Shown here piece after piece: positions 19,172-27,631 of a stretch of 64,000 nt of DNA. This DNA comes from CAWJNF01 sp963844235 (GTDB lineage: Bacteria; Actinomycetota; Thermoleophilia; Gaiellales; Gaiellaceae). The notes below the pieces were generated by a model. That model worked only from the letters and a program-made list of their open reading frames with translations. It was not told where the DNA came from and ran no database searches. The stretch covers positions 1 through 64,000 of the forward strand of contig CAWJNF010000005.1 in assembly GCA_963844235.1 (NCBI GenBank), written 5' to 3'. The first letter of the stretch is position 1. The number at the start of each line of letters is the position of its first letter. The translations under genes and the position numbers were made by a program.

Positions 19172-19282
19172 CCAGATGGTTGATTCCACGATCCACGCGC
19201 GGCCGGATGCGACAGCTGGCGCGTCCCAGAGCGGCCAGCTGACGCCCCGGCGGAGGCGGATCTCGTGGAATCGACCGTCTAG
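19172..19282. repeat. 111-bp inverted-repeat element E2 between convergent genes
   Basis: The left end CCAGATGGTTGATTCCACGA (19172-19191) pairs with the right end TCGTGGAATCGACCGTCTAG (19263-19282), with three mismatches in twenty. The arms continue imperfectly to an inner hairpin, CAGCTGGC paired with GCCAGCTG. The outer bases resemble the end of element E1 at 1275. The minus-strand gene's TAG stop (19281-19279) is within the terminal CTAG. It would fold on either strand and probably ends transcription from both sides. Confidence 0.7.
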
Positions 19283-20385
19283 ATGCGCGGCCAGATCGAG
19301 CCCGCGGAGAGGATCGTGCCGGGCGGCACATCCTCGCGCAACACGCAGCTGTTGCCGACGATCGCGCCCGACCCGATACGGAGGCGGGCCCTTGCAGTCA
19401 CGCCCATGCCGACGAGCACGGCGTCGCCGACCTCGACCTCGCCCGCGAGCACGGCGCCCGGTGCGAGGTGCGAGTAGCTTCCGACCCTGCAGTCGTGCGA
19501 GACGATCGCTCCCGAGTTCACGATCGTCCCCTTTCCGACCGTGGCGGCCGAGCAGACCAGGGCGCCTGCGAAGACCTGCGCTCCCTCGGCGAGCGTGGCG
19601 GACTCCGCGACGAACGCAGCCGGGTCGACCAGCGTCGGGAGCTCGAAGCCGAGCTCGTCGAGAAGCTCGAAGATCGCGATCCGGTCCTGGATCAGGCCGA
19701 TGGCGCCAACCGCGTTGACCGCGCAGCGGAGGCCCGCCGCGCGAAGCGGCGCCAGCTTGTCGCGACCGCCGATCACGGGCAGGCCGAGGACGCCGCCCGT
19801 GCGGCCGGTGTCATCGTCGACGACGCAGATCGGCTCGATCCCCTGGGCGGATCGCATCAGGTCGATCAGCGACTTGGCGAAGCCCCCACCGCCGAAGACG
19901 ACCGCGGCCCGGTCGTGCACGAGCGCCGCGGTCGACTCGTCGATCTCGACGGCCACGCTCGGCCCGGGGAGCAGCGCCTCGATGTCACGCTCGGTCACGA
20001 ACCGGTTCGTCGGCAACGTCGAAAGGTCGATGCCGTGTTCGAGCGCCAGCCGCTCGGCCTTCCTCGTCAACTTCACTCCGGCCGGTCGCTCGCCGACTGC
20101 CGGCGCGGTCCGCGTGACCCTATCGGGGAGGCGGTCGAAGATCTGGCAGATCAGCTGACCCGCCACGACGTGCTCGCCGAGCGACACCTCGATCTCGCCG
20201 ACGAAGCCGTCGTGCTCGGACTCGACCACGAAGGTCGCCTTGCTCGTCTCGACGGTGCACACCACGTCGCCCCTGGAGATCGGTGAGTACGCCTCGATCG
20301 AGAGCTCGACCACCTGCGACTCGGGCTCGTTGGGGTTGACGAGCGGCGCCTCGATGCGGCCGATCGGCTTCGCCTGGTCGCTCAC
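19279..20385 (-). CDS. Lipoyl domain - E3-binding domain - NeuD/PglD acyltransferase fusion
   Basis: The 368-residue protein joins three modules that are normally separate. Residues 8-83 form a lipoyl/biotinyl domain with TVETSKATF, whose Lys49 is the expected attachment lysine. Residues 104-139 (KLTRKAERLALEHGIDLSTL) are a peripheral-subunit/E3-binding domain, as in E2 subunits. Residues 160-368 are a NeuD/PglD transferase: a Rossmann-like FGGGGFAKSL part, then left-handed beta-helix hexapeptides. His297 of IVSHD matches the PglD catalytic base. There is no E2 catalytic domain. GTG 20385 overlaps the sulfotransferase stop (GTGA). With the divergent E1 genes, this suggests acyl transfer from lipoate to a sugar or amine. 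The mechanism is inference. Confidence 0.85.
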   Translation of the reverse strand: MSDQAKPIGRIEAPLVNPNEPESQVVELSIEAYSPISRGDVVCTVETSKATFVVESEHDGFVGEIEVSLGEHVVAGQLICQIFDRLPDRVTRTAPAVGERPAGVKLTRKAERLALEHGIDLSTLPTNRFVTERDIEALLPGPSVAVEIDESTAALVHDRAAVVFGGGGFAKSLIDLMRSAQGIEPICVVDDDTGRTGGVLGLPVIGGRDKLAPLRAAGLRCAVNAVGAIGLIQDRIAIFELLDELGFELPTLVDPAAFVAESATLAEGAQVFAGALVCSAATVGKGTIVNSGAIVSHDCRVGSYSHLAPGAVLAGEVEVGDAVLVGMGVTARARLRIGSGAIVGNSCVLREDVPPGTILSAGSIWPRI

Positions 20386-21389
20386 CCGCCGGCACCGGGC
20401 ACTGACGGGGAGGCGTATTCGAGGATCGCCGCCTGCACCTGCGGGCCGAACTCGGCCTCGAGCGCCGTGTCGCGGCGCGGCTCGAACGAGCCGAGGTCGG
20501 CGTCTCGGAGCGCCGGGGCGAATCCCTTGGAGCCGAGGAAGTCGCGGACCTGCGCGAGCACCTCACCGGGTGCGGCGCAGAGGGTCTCGTAGCGGAGCTC
20601 GAGCACGTGCTCCGGCCCCAACCGGGCGGCTGCCGCTTCGATGACTCGATCGAGGGCGACGACTTGGGCCGAGACCTGACGCCAGGGCGGCTCGCCGGCG
20701 AGCCAGTCCGGCCCGTGCGGGCGCAGCGAAGTCCATGCGTTCTCCGAGCCGCGGAGCGATCGTCGCATGCGCAGCAGCGAGAGCGCCGTCTCGCGCAGGT
20801 CGCGCCGGATCCAGACGTAGCAGGTGCGAGGCATGTGCTCGAGCATCGCCTCGAGGTGCCAGGTGAGCAGCATCGGCTTGAAGGCCATCGGGCCCTCGTT
20901 CGCGTGGGCCAGGTTGACGAGGACCTTGCGGACGTGCGGCCAGTCGATCGAGCCCTCGTGCCCGGGCGGCTGCTCGCAGAGATCCGGGTAGCGCAGGTGG
21001 TGGTTCCAGAAGTACCCGAACTCGTGGGGCTCGCCGACGTCGGGTGTCCGGCCGAAGGCGGACTCGAAGGAGGATGCCCGGCGATCGAGGCCGAGTTTCC
21101 TGGAGAGCCTGAGCCCGTAGACCGGCGCGAGCCAGAAGGCGGCGACGAGGTGGTTGACGAAGCCGATCTCGAGGCCGCTGGACACGACCTGGTACAGGAG
21201 CGTCGTCCCGGAGCGCGGCACTCCGACGACGTGGAGCGTCGGGTACGTCTCCGCCAGCTCCAGGTAGTCGGCCTCCGCGCGGGGCGCGAGCGCCAGGTTG
21301 AGACGCTCGAGGAAGTCCTCGTCGGATTGGTCCTTCGCGAACTCCTCCGTGAGGTCTTCCGGGTCGATTCGGCGCACGACTTCCACCAT
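20382..21389 (-). CDS. Sulfotransferase family protein
   Basis: The 335-residue protein has the 5'-phosphosulfate loop VVGVPRSGTTLLYQVV near residue 55 and the 3'-phosphate-binding region YVWIRRDLRETALSLLRM. It probably transfers a sulfate group from PAPS to a glycan or lipid. It resembles the broad Sulfotransfer_3 group seen in polysaccharide and lipid modification loci. It is translationally coupled to the lipoyl-NeuD fusion, so both may modify the same molecule. ATG 21389 lies seven bases after TACGCT (21402-21397), a box shared with the divergent E1-alpha promoter. Confidence 0.8.
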   Translation of the reverse strand: MVEVVRRIDPEDLTEEFAKDQSDEDFLERLNLALAPRAEADYLELAETYPTLHVVGVPRSGTTLLYQVVSSGLEIGFVNHLVAAFWLAPVYGLRLSRKLGLDRRASSFESAFGRTPDVGEPHEFGYFWNHHLRYPDLCEQPPGHEGSIDWPHVRKVLVNLAHANEGPMAFKPMLLTWHLEAMLEHMPRTCYVWIRRDLRETALSLLRMRRSLRGSENAWTSLRPHGPDWLAGEPPWRQVSAQVVALDRVIEAAAARLGPEHVLELRYETLCAAPGEVLAQVRDFLGSKGFAPALRDADLGSFEPRRDTALEAEFGPQVQAAILEYASPSVPGAGG

Positions 21390-21395
21390 GGCGGT

Positions 21396-21402
21396 TAGCG
21401 TA
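21396..21402. promoter_or_regulatory. Divergent leaderless promoters sharing one -10 box
   Basis: TAGCGTA reads TAGCGT on the plus strand (eight bases before E1-alpha ATG 21410). On the minus strand it reads TACGCT (seven bases before sulfotransferase ATG 21389). The two genes are only 20 bp apart, so there is room for a single polymerase. Confidence 0.5.
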
Positions 21403-21409
21403 ATGCGCG

Positions 21410-22300
21410 ATGGAGCTGGCGCGCTTCTACGAGGGCATGTACCGGATCAGGCGCCTCGAGGAGACGCTGCTCGATCTCTTCTCGGCCGGCAAGCTCGTCG
21501 GTACGACCCACACGTGCATCGGCCAGGAGGCCGACGCCGTGGGCGTGATCGCGAACCTCGAGCCGTCACGCGACATCGTCGTCTCGAATCACCGCTGTCA
21601 CGGGCACTACGTCGCCTTCACGGGCGACGTGCTCGGCCTGCTCGGCGAGGTGATGGGGAAGGCGACGGGCACCTGCGGCGGCAAGGGCGGAAGCCAGCAC
21701 CTCTGCAACGGCAACTTCTACTCGAACGGCGTCCTCGGCAGCATCGTCCCCGTCGCGACCGGCATGGCGCTGGCCGAGGCGAAGCGCGGAACGGGAGCCG
21801 TGACCACCGTCTTTCTCGGCGACGGGGCGCTCGGCCAGGGTGTCGTCTACGAGTGCCTCAACATGGCCTCGCTCTGGCGCCTCCCTCTCCTCGCCGTCCT
21901 CGAGAACAACTACTACGCGCAGTCGACGCCGAGCCGTCTCACGCTGGCCGGCGGGATCGGCGAGCGCGCTCAGGCGTTCGGCATCGCGACCGCTGAGCTC
22001 GACACGACCGACGTGCTCGAGATCCACGCGCAGGCCGGGAAGGCCGTTGCCCAGGTGCGCGCCTCCGGCGAGCCGTTCTTCCTCGTGCTCAACACGTACC
22101 GCTTCAGCCCCCACAGCAAGGGCGACGACAACCGCGACCCGGCCGAGATCGAGGCGCGGCGCGAGCGCGATCCCCTGCGAGTGGCTGCGGCCAGGCTCGA
22201 CGAGGCGATTCGCCTGGCGATCGAGGAGGTCTGCGAGCGGGAGCTCGCAGAGGCTCTCGCGACCGCCGAGGCTGCCCCCGACGCGCGCGCAGCTGGGTAG
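21410..22300 (+). CDS. Thiamine-diphosphate 2-oxoacid dehydrogenase E1 subunit alpha
   Basis: The 296-residue subunit has the thiamine motif GDGALGQG...ENNYYAQST. It also has the early IGQEADAVGV and NHRCHGHYVA motifs of the pyruvate/acetoin E1 alpha family. The GKGGSQHL region is as in acetoin and pyruvate dehydrogenases. It is shorter than most E1 alphas (about 320-360), with a short N-terminus. With E1 beta it would decarboxylate a 2-oxoacid and acylate a lipoyl domain. No E2 or E3 gene is adjacent; the only lipoyl domain nearby is in the divergent NeuD fusion. Confidence 0.9.
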   Translation: MELARFYEGMYRIRRLEETLLDLFSAGKLVGTTHTCIGQEADAVGVIANLEPSRDIVVSNHRCHGHYVAFTGDVLGLLGEVMGKATGTCGGKGGSQHLCNGNFYSNGVLGSIVPVATGMALAEAKRGTGAVTTVFLGDGALGQGVVYECLNMASLWRLPLLAVLENNYYAQSTPSRLTLAGGIGERAQAFGIATAELDTTDVLEIHAQAGKAVAQVRASGEPFFLVLNTYRFSPHSKGDDNRDPAEIEARRERDPLRVAAARLDEAIRLAIEEVCERELAEALATAEAAPDARAAG

Positions 22301-22316
22301 GACGGCGCGCGCGACT

Positions 22317-23345
22317 ATGCCCGCTCGTTGCGTCGAGGTGCTGAACGAAGCGCTGCACGAGCTCTTCGCAACCCGCGAGGACGTCTACCTGCTCGGCGAG
22401 GACGTCCTCGATCCCTACGGCGGCGCGTTCAAGGTCGCCCGGGGCCTCAGCGACCGCTGGCCGGAGCGCGTGCTCACGACGCCGGTCAGCGAGGCGTCGC
22501 TCTTCGGCCTCGCTGCCGGCATGGCGATCCGTGGCTACCGCCCGATTCTCGAGATCATGTTCGGCGACTTCATCGCGCTCGGGTTCGACCAGATCGTCAA
22601 CGGCATCTCGAAGTTTCGCGAGATGTACGACGATCAGGTCACCGTTCCGCTCGTCGTGCGGACACCGATGGGAGGTGGACGCGGATACGGCCCGACGCAC
22701 AGCCAGTCGCTCGAGAAGCTCCTGCTCGGCGTTCCGAACATCGTCGTCGTGGCCGCCAGCGAGTGCCATGAGCTGAGGGCGCTGCTCACGAGCGCGGTGG
22801 AGGACGACGAGCCGGTGTTCTTCATCGAGAACAAGCTCATGTACGGACGCCTCACTCGCCGGCCGGACGACGGCCACGTCGATGAGCTGCGCTGCCTCGA
22901 GACGGAGGGCCCGTATCCGGCCCTCACGTTCTCGGGCAGTGACTTCGCCGGCGGAGCTGCGACCATCGTCACGTACGGCGGCATGGTGCCCGTCGCGCTC
23001 GCCGCGGCGATGGAGCTGATCCTGGAGCAGGAGATCTTCTGCGAGGTCGTCGCGCTCAGCCGGCTGCTTCCGCTCGATCTCGAGCCTGTGCTCGAGTCGG
23101 TCGGGCGGACGGGCGCGCTGCTCACGCTCGAGGAGGGCACCCTCACCGGGGGCATCGGCGCCGAGATCGCGGCACGGGTGCAGGAGCACGCCTGGGGCGA
23201 CCTGCGGAGGCCGGTCCGGCGCGTGGCCGCGAGGGACGCGGTCATCCCCTCCGCGCCCGGGCTCGAGGAGGCTGTGCTTCCGGGCGCGGCGGACGTCGTC
23301 GCCGCCGTGCTCGCCCTCGAGGGCGCCGGCGCCGAGCGCCGCTGA
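22317..23345 (+). CDS. Thiamine-diphosphate 2-oxoacid dehydrogenase E1 subunit beta
   Basis: The 342-residue subunit has LLGEDVLDPYGGAFKVARGL, TPVSEASLFGLAAGMA with the conserved glutamate that activates thiamine, and RTPMGGGRGYGPTHSQSLE. Its C-terminal transketolase-like domain has a normal length. It starts 16 bp after E1 alpha. The substrate 2-oxoacid is unknown. It ends 12 bp before the convergent subtilase gene. Confidence 0.9.
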   Translation: MPARCVEVLNEALHELFATREDVYLLGEDVLDPYGGAFKVARGLSDRWPERVLTTPVSEASLFGLAAGMAIRGYRPILEIMFGDFIALGFDQIVNGISKFREMYDDQVTVPLVVRTPMGGGRGYGPTHSQSLEKLLLGVPNIVVVAASECHELRALLTSAVEDDEPVFFIENKLMYGRLTRRPDDGHVDELRCLETEGPYPALTFSGSDFAGGAATIVTYGGMVPVALAAAMELILEQEIFCEVVALSRLLPLDLEPVLESVGRTGALLTLEEGTLTGGIGAEIAARVQEHAWGDLRRPVRRVAARDAVIPSAPGLEEAVLPGAADVVAAVLALEGAGAERR

Positions 23346-23357
23346 TTCGATGGGTTG

Positions 23358-24965
23358 TCAGCGCGTGCGCACGCGGAGCGTGTAGTCGGCGGAGTCGCCG
23401 CCTCGGCCCCGGGGAATCCAGAGATCGACGAACACCGTGACGCTCCGCGAGCTCGTGTTCTGCCAGCGAAGCGACTCGACCTGCGCCCGCGGGCGGTTGC
23501 CGAGAGCGAGCCGGTTCTTCGACGAGCCGGCGATCGTGCGCGTTCGCTGGCTCCAGAGGGCGGCGTCGACAGGGCCGTCCGGTGCGACCACGATCTCGGC
23601 CGTCCTTCCAGCCGGAACGAAGACGCGGTAGACGTCGTGCGGGTCTTCCACGGCGTCCAGCCGCGCGACCAGCGTCGCCGTTGTCCGCCCGGGCCCGGTG
23701 AGCGGCGGGTCCACCCTCCCGAGCACGCGGCCGTTCGCTACGAGGTCGACGTCGTCGTTCGGCTCGGCGGGGTCCGGCGCCGGCGCCGGCGCGGTGAGCG
23801 CTTGGTGGAGCGAGACGACGCCGAACCCCGTTCGCTCGTCGAAGCCGTGGCTACCGGCGTCGCGTGCCGTTCTGCGTAGCAGGTGGGAGACCTGGGCGGC
23901 TTCGAGGTCGGGCCTCGCCGACCAGACCCAGGCGGCCACCGCCGAGACGATCGGCGCCGAGAAGCTCGTCCCGGCGACCAGATCGAACGACTCCGGGTCG
24001 CCCGGATCCTGGACGGGGATGTCGGTCCCCGGCGCCGCAACGTCGACCGCCTCGGAGCCGCTCGAGAAGAAGGCAGGCATGTCCGCCTGGTCCGTCGCGG
24101 CGACCGTGAGGACGTGCGGGTAGTCGGCCGGATAGATCTCCGGGTTACCGAGGTGGAAGCTGTTGCCGGCCGCGGCCACGACCAGCGCGCCATGGTCCAC
24201 GGCGCGCATGACGGCCTCGTACAGGGCGCGCGAGAAACCGGGGCCGCCTAGGCTCAGGTTCACGACTCCCCCCGAAGCGACCCGGTCGAGGGCGGCGATG
24301 ATGGTCGCGTCGTCGAGGCCGGGCAGGTCGTAGATGCGCAGGGTGGACGTCGGGTAGACGCCCACCGTTCCCACGCCGTTCGCTGCCGCGCCCGCCGTCG
24401 AGGCAACCATGGTTCCGTGGTAGGTCGGGCGCCCGAACGTGCTGGGCGCCTGAGCGTTCAGAAGCGTGACGCCGGGCCGCCCGGCGAAATCCGGGTGAGC
24501 GACGTCGAGCCCGGTGTCGACGATCGTGATCGGGACGATTCCCGCCGCGGGCGGCTCGACGGTCGCGGCGCCGATGCGGTCGAGGTGCCAGGCCCTGCCG
24601 ACGAGCGGGTCGCCGAGGTCGGCGTAGCCGGCGAAACTGCGGATGCGATTCGGCTCCGCATAGCGCAGCAGGCCGAGCCGTCCGAGCTCCGGAATGAGGC
24701 GGGCGGATGCAGGTCCGCCGACGCGCCAGATGTCGAGCCGGCCCGAGACAAGAGCTCCGCCCTGCCCGGCGACGATCCGCTCGGCGGCCAGGCCCGGGCG
24801 AAGCGCGAGCAACACGTACGGCTCCGCAACGAGCGCCGCCAGCTCGCGCCCGTGCGGGATCGGCGGCGGGCGGAAGCCACCGTCCGCGGCAGCGGCCGGA
24901 GGAACGAGGAAAACGAACGCAGCGACGCACGCCCAGCCCAGGCGTGCCGCCGTCCCGGCGAACAT
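23358..24965 (-). CDS. Secreted subtilisin-family serine protease
   Basis: The 535-residue protein starts at ATG 24965 with a hydrophobic signal peptide ending near PPAAAA. An inhibitor-like propeptide follows (about 25-115), then the S8 catalytic domain. The triad is visible as IVDTGLDVAHPDF (Asp), YHGTMVAS (His) and GTSFSAPIVSA (Ser), with AAAGNS as the oxyanion region. After about residue 390, a pre-peptidase C-terminal-like beta domain follows (PNDDVDLVANGRV ... DPHDVYRVFVPAGR). It is secreted and probably self-processed. It is not part of the folate set and belongs to the accessory block between folB and folK. Confidence 0.9.
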   Translation of the reverse strand: MFAGTAARLGWACVAAFVFLVPPAAAADGGFRPPPIPHGRELAALVAEPYVLLALRPGLAAERIVAGQGGALVSGRLDIWRVGGPASARLIPELGRLGLLRYAEPNRIRSFAGYADLGDPLVGRAWHLDRIGAATVEPPAAGIVPITIVDTGLDVAHPDFAGRPGVTLLNAQAPSTFGRPTYHGTMVASTAGAAANGVGTVGVYPTSTLRIYDLPGLDDATIIAALDRVASGGVVNLSLGGPGFSRALYEAVMRAVDHGALVVAAAGNSFHLGNPEIYPADYPHVLTVAATDQADMPAFFSSGSEAVDVAAPGTDIPVQDPGDPESFDLVAGTSFSAPIVSAVAAWVWSARPDLEAAQVSHLLRRTARDAGSHGFDERTGFGVVSLHQALTAPAPAPDPAEPNDDVDLVANGRVLGRVDPPLTGPGRTTATLVARLDAVEDPHDVYRVFVPAGRTAEIVVAPDGPVDAALWSQRTRTIAGSSKNRLALGNRPRAQVESLRWQNTSSRSVTVFVDLWIPRGRGGDSADYTLRVRTR

Positions 24966-25038
24966 CGGCACATTCGCATCTAAGCTGAAAATCGGGCAAC
25001 TGTGGGATGACGGGCGCCAGACGATTGCGAGCCGGGTC

Positions 25039-25515
25039 ATGCGGGTGACCGCGTACGTCGGCCTGGGCGCGAACCTCGGCGACCGCGAGTCGACGCTGCG
25101 GCGGGCGGTCGAGCTTCTCGACGAGGAGCCGGGCGTCGACGTCGTCGCTGTGTCGAGCTTCCGCGAGACCGACCCGGTCGGGTACACGGACCAGCCCCGT
25201 TTCCTGAACGCGGCCGTGGCGCTCGCCACCGATCTGTCTCCTGGCGTGCTGCTCGAACGGCTTCTCGCGGTCGAGAAAGCGCTCGGCCGTGTCAGAGAGG
25301 GAGTTCCTCGCTACGGCCCGCGGCTGTGCGACCTCGATCTCCTCGTCTACGGCGGAGAGACCGTCGACGAGCCCGACCTCGTCGTTCCGCATCCGCGTCT
25401 GGCAGAGCGGCGCTTCGCGCTCGAGCCGCTCGTCGAGCTCGATCCGGAGCTGGAGCTCCCCGACGGGCGTCGCGTGGCGGACCTGCTGTCCGCGGCTGGG
25501 CCCGACGGCGCGTAA
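25039..25515 (+). CDS. folK: 2-amino-4-hydroxy-6-hydroxymethyldihydropteridine diphosphokinase
   Basis: The 158-residue enzyme diphosphorylates the pterin for FolP. AYVGLGANLGDRE opens the protein, and PRYGPRLCDLDLLVYGGE carries the two magnesium-binding aspartates. RLAERRFALEPLVEL is the usual C-terminal signature. ATG 25039 and GTG 25045 are both possible starts. It would normally directly follow folB; here 5.9 kb of other genes lies between. Confidence 0.95.
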   Translation: MRVTAYVGLGANLGDRESTLRRAVELLDEEPGVDVVAVSSFRETDPVGYTDQPRFLNAAVALATDLSPGVLLERLLAVEKALGRVREGVPRYGPRLCDLDLLVYGGETVDEPDLVVPHPRLAERRFALEPLVELDPELELPDGRRVADLLSAAGPDGA

Positions 25516-25530
25516 GGCTGCGTCCGCGGA

Positions 25531-25552
25531 CGGGTCGGTGACCCGCCCCCTA
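25531..25552. repeat. Degenerate REP-family palindrome after folK
   Basis: GGGTCGGTGACCCGCCCCCTAC has a short inverted repeat and the CCCCTAC end of the palindrome family. It lies between folK and the DUF2469 gene. Confidence 0.5.
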
Positions 25553-25594
25553 CGGGAGCCCCGGGGACCATGCGAAGATCCCTACAATGGGCGC

Positions 25595-25957
25595 ATGTCC
25601 CACCTCGACGAGCTCGACGAGTACGAGGCCGAGCTCGAGCTACGGCTCAAGAGGGAGTACACGGCCGTCTTCGGCCTTTTCCGCTACTGCATCGTCACGC
25701 AGGACTCCACCTACCTCTGCAACCGCTACGAGCTGCGCCCGACGCTGCATGCGAGCTACCCGTTCTTCCACCTCGTCATGGAGGACGTCTGGGTGTGGGA
25801 CAAGAATCGCCCGACCCGGATCATCCCTCGCGCCGAGGTGTACACCTCGAGCGACGTCACGATCGAGGAGCTCCGCAGCGAGGGTGAGCTTCCGGGGCTG
25901 ACGCCCGAGGCGCTCGCCGAGAAGCTCGGCGAGCCTCTGACGCCCGACGAGGAGTGA
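25595..25957 (+). CDS. DUF2469 family protein
   Basis: The 120-residue acidic cytoplasmic protein matches the DUF2469 pattern found across actinobacteria: an N-terminal acidic YEAELELRLKREYTAVF helix, then a late VWVWDKNRPTRIIPRAEVYTSSDVTIEEL segment of which VWVWD is most characteristic. Its function is unknown. ATG 25595 lies six bases after TACAAT (25583-25588), so it has its own leaderless promoter and is not simply part of the folK transcript. Confidence 0.75.
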   Translation: MSHLDELDEYEAELELRLKREYTAVFGLFRYCIVTQDSTYLCNRYELRPTLHASYPFFHLVMEDVWVWDKNRPTRIIPRAEVYTSSDVTIEELRSEGELPGLTPEALAEKLGEPLTPDEE

Positions 25958-25971
25958 GGCTCTCGGCTGGC

Positions 25972-25992
25972 GGGCCGGATGAGATCCGGCCC
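25972..25992. repeat. REP-family palindrome with GAG loop
   Basis: GGGCCGGAT and ATCCGGCCC flank the loop GAG. It follows the DUF2469 gene and precedes coaX by 23 bp. Confidence 0.8.
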
Positions 25993-26015
25993 CTGCGGTC
26001 CCGGGCACGCGCCTG

Positions 26016-26780
26016 ATGCTGCTCGCAGTCGACGTCGGCAACACGCAGACGGTCATCGGTGTCTTCGACGGTGACCGGCTGACGCGTGACTGGCGGGTCG
26101 CCACGGAGGCCGAGCGCACGGCCGACGAGATCGCGGCCCTCGTCGACCGCCTGCTCGAGCTCTCCGACCTCGACTTCGAGCAGATCGACGGCGTGTGTCT
26201 CTCGTCCACCGTTCCAGTGCTCGTGCGGGAGTACGAGGCCTTCGCCGAGCGGTACGCAACGGCGCCGATCCTCGTCGTCGGCCCGGGCGTCAAGACGGGG
26301 ATACCGATCCTGTACGACAATCCGCACGAGCTCGGGCCCGACCGGATCGTGAACGCGGTGGCCGCCCGCGAGCGCTACGGCGCGCCCTGCATCGTCGTCG
26401 ACTTCGGCACGTCGACGAACTTCGATGCAGTCTCGCGCGACGGCGAGTTCGTCGGCGGCGTCCTCGCGCCGGGGATCGAGAGCTCGATGGACGCGCTTTT
26501 CGCGCGGGCGGCGCGCCTTGTCAAGATCGACTTCGTGGAGCCGCCGTCGGTGATCGGCAAGACGACGGTGGCCGCGCTGCAATCGGGCGTCGTTTACGGC
26601 TTCGCCGGTCAGGTGGACGGCATCGTGACCCACATGCGCGACGAGCTCGGCGCCGATGCCAGGGCGATCGCCACCGGTGGGCTCGCCGACCTCATCGCTC
26701 CGCACTCCCAGACGATCGAGCTCGTCGATCCCGACCTGACGCTCGAGGGCCTCCGGCTCGTCTGGGACCGGAAGCCTTAG
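26016..26780 (+). CDS. coaX: Type III pantothenate kinase
   Basis: The 254-residue enzyme carries out the first step of coenzyme A synthesis. The ASKHA-fold motifs DVGNTQTVIGVF, GPDRIVNAVAA and VVDFGTSTNFDAV are all present, as is the later GGVLAPGIESSMDAL. It is the ATP-dependent, feedback-insensitive form of the kinase. It overlaps the convergent TetR gene by three bases. Confidence 0.95.
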   Translation: MLLAVDVGNTQTVIGVFDGDRLTRDWRVATEAERTADEIAALVDRLLELSDLDFEQIDGVCLSSTVPVLVREYEAFAERYATAPILVVGPGVKTGIPILYDNPHELGPDRIVNAVAARERYGAPCIVVDFGTSTNFDAVSRDGEFVGGVLAPGIESSMDALFARAARLVKIDFVEPPSVIGKTTVAALQSGVVYGFAGQVDGIVTHMRDELGADARAIATGGLADLIAPHSQTIELVDPDLTLEGLRLVWDRKP

Positions 26781-27379
26781 GGGCGCCTGCTCCGTAGGAG
26801 CAGGACTCCCAGCTCCTTGGCCCGCCGAGCGGCGTCGCGATCTCCTTCCGCGGCGGCGACGATGCACCCTTTCATGAGGATGTGCCACGAGCGTGCGAAG
26901 CTCTGGGGGTCAGGGATGCCCGCCTCCGTCGCGAGACGCTCGAGGAAGGTGCGGATCCTCGCGAGGTGCACCGCGCTGGCCTCGCCGACACGGCTTGCCG
27001 GGTCGGCCGTCTCCAGGAGGACGTTGATGAAGGAACACCCTTCGAAGTCGTCACGGCGGAACCATGCGTCGAAGACGTCGAAGATCGCGAGGAGCCGATC
27101 GCCGGGATCAGTCGCACGCCGCTCGACCTCGGCCTGAAGCCACTCGTTCGTCCAGAGCTGCTCGCGGCGCTCGAGAAACGCGAGCACGAGATCGTCCTTC
27201 GACGCGAAGTGGCGGTAAAGCGTCATTCTGGCCACGCCTGAACGCGCGATGATCGTGTCGATGCCGACCGCGCGGATGCCATGGCGCGAGAAGAGCCCGT
27301 ATGCCGCATCGAGGATGCGCTCGCGCGCGTCACCGGTCGGCTTGTCGCGGACGGTCGAGGTGGCGACGCCCGTGCTCAT
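26777..27379 (-). CDS. TetR-family transcriptional regulator
   Basis: The 200-residue protein has the TetR helix-turn-helix at about 18-65 (ILDAAYGLFSRHGIRAVGIDTIIARSGVARMTLYRHFASKDDL). The C-terminal ligand domain has DDFEGCSFINVLLE, typical of the TetR_C_33-like group. ATG 27379 lies eight bases after TACCGT (27393-27388). The gene diverges from the MetE-like gene, and a TetR-type operator lies downstream of that gene's promoter, so it likely represses it. The ligand is unknown. Confidence 0.85.
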   Translation of the reverse strand: MSTGVATSTVRDKPTGDARERILDAAYGLFSRHGIRAVGIDTIIARSGVARMTLYRHFASKDDLVLAFLERREQLWTNEWLQAEVERRATDPGDRLLAIFDVFDAWFRRDDFEGCSFINVLLETADPASRVGEASAVHLARIRTFLERLATEAGIPDPQSFARSWHILMKGCIVAAAEGDRDAARRAKELGVLLLRSRRP

Positions 27380-27427
27380 GGGCTTGGACGGTAGCAGCCG
27401 TCGGTCTTGGTGCTCCGGGCGTGTGTC

Positions 27428-27485
27428 TTGACTTCCGACCCCCTCGGTTGTACCGTAGCGCACCAAGAGGGAGACCGGTCAGTCT
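27428..27485 (+). promoter_or_regulatory. Promoter and TetR-type operator of the MetE-like operon
   Basis: TTGACT (27428-27433) and TACCGT (27451-27456) are spaced by 17 bp. The likely start of transcription is followed by AGACCGGTCAGTCT (27472-27485), an imperfect palindrome of the GAC-x-GGTC kind bound by many TetR proteins. A leader of about 165 bases precedes the gene; I see no riboswitch in it. Confidence 0.6.
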
Positions 27486-27631
27486 ACCGGCGAGAGATGC
27501 CGGACAGGCGAGTGTCGACGCCTGTCGGCGGTCGAGATCGAGGAGGTGGGCCACAAGCCCGGGTGACACGACGTGAACGGCGCCGTTGAAGAGGCCCGCG
27601 TTGTCGAAAAGCCGAAGGGAGACGCGTCACG

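Noticed and set aside
27457..27631. A cobalamin or SAM riboswitch in the leader of the MetE-like gene
   Set aside because: No B12-box or SAM-box core was seen, and the TetR operator explains control.
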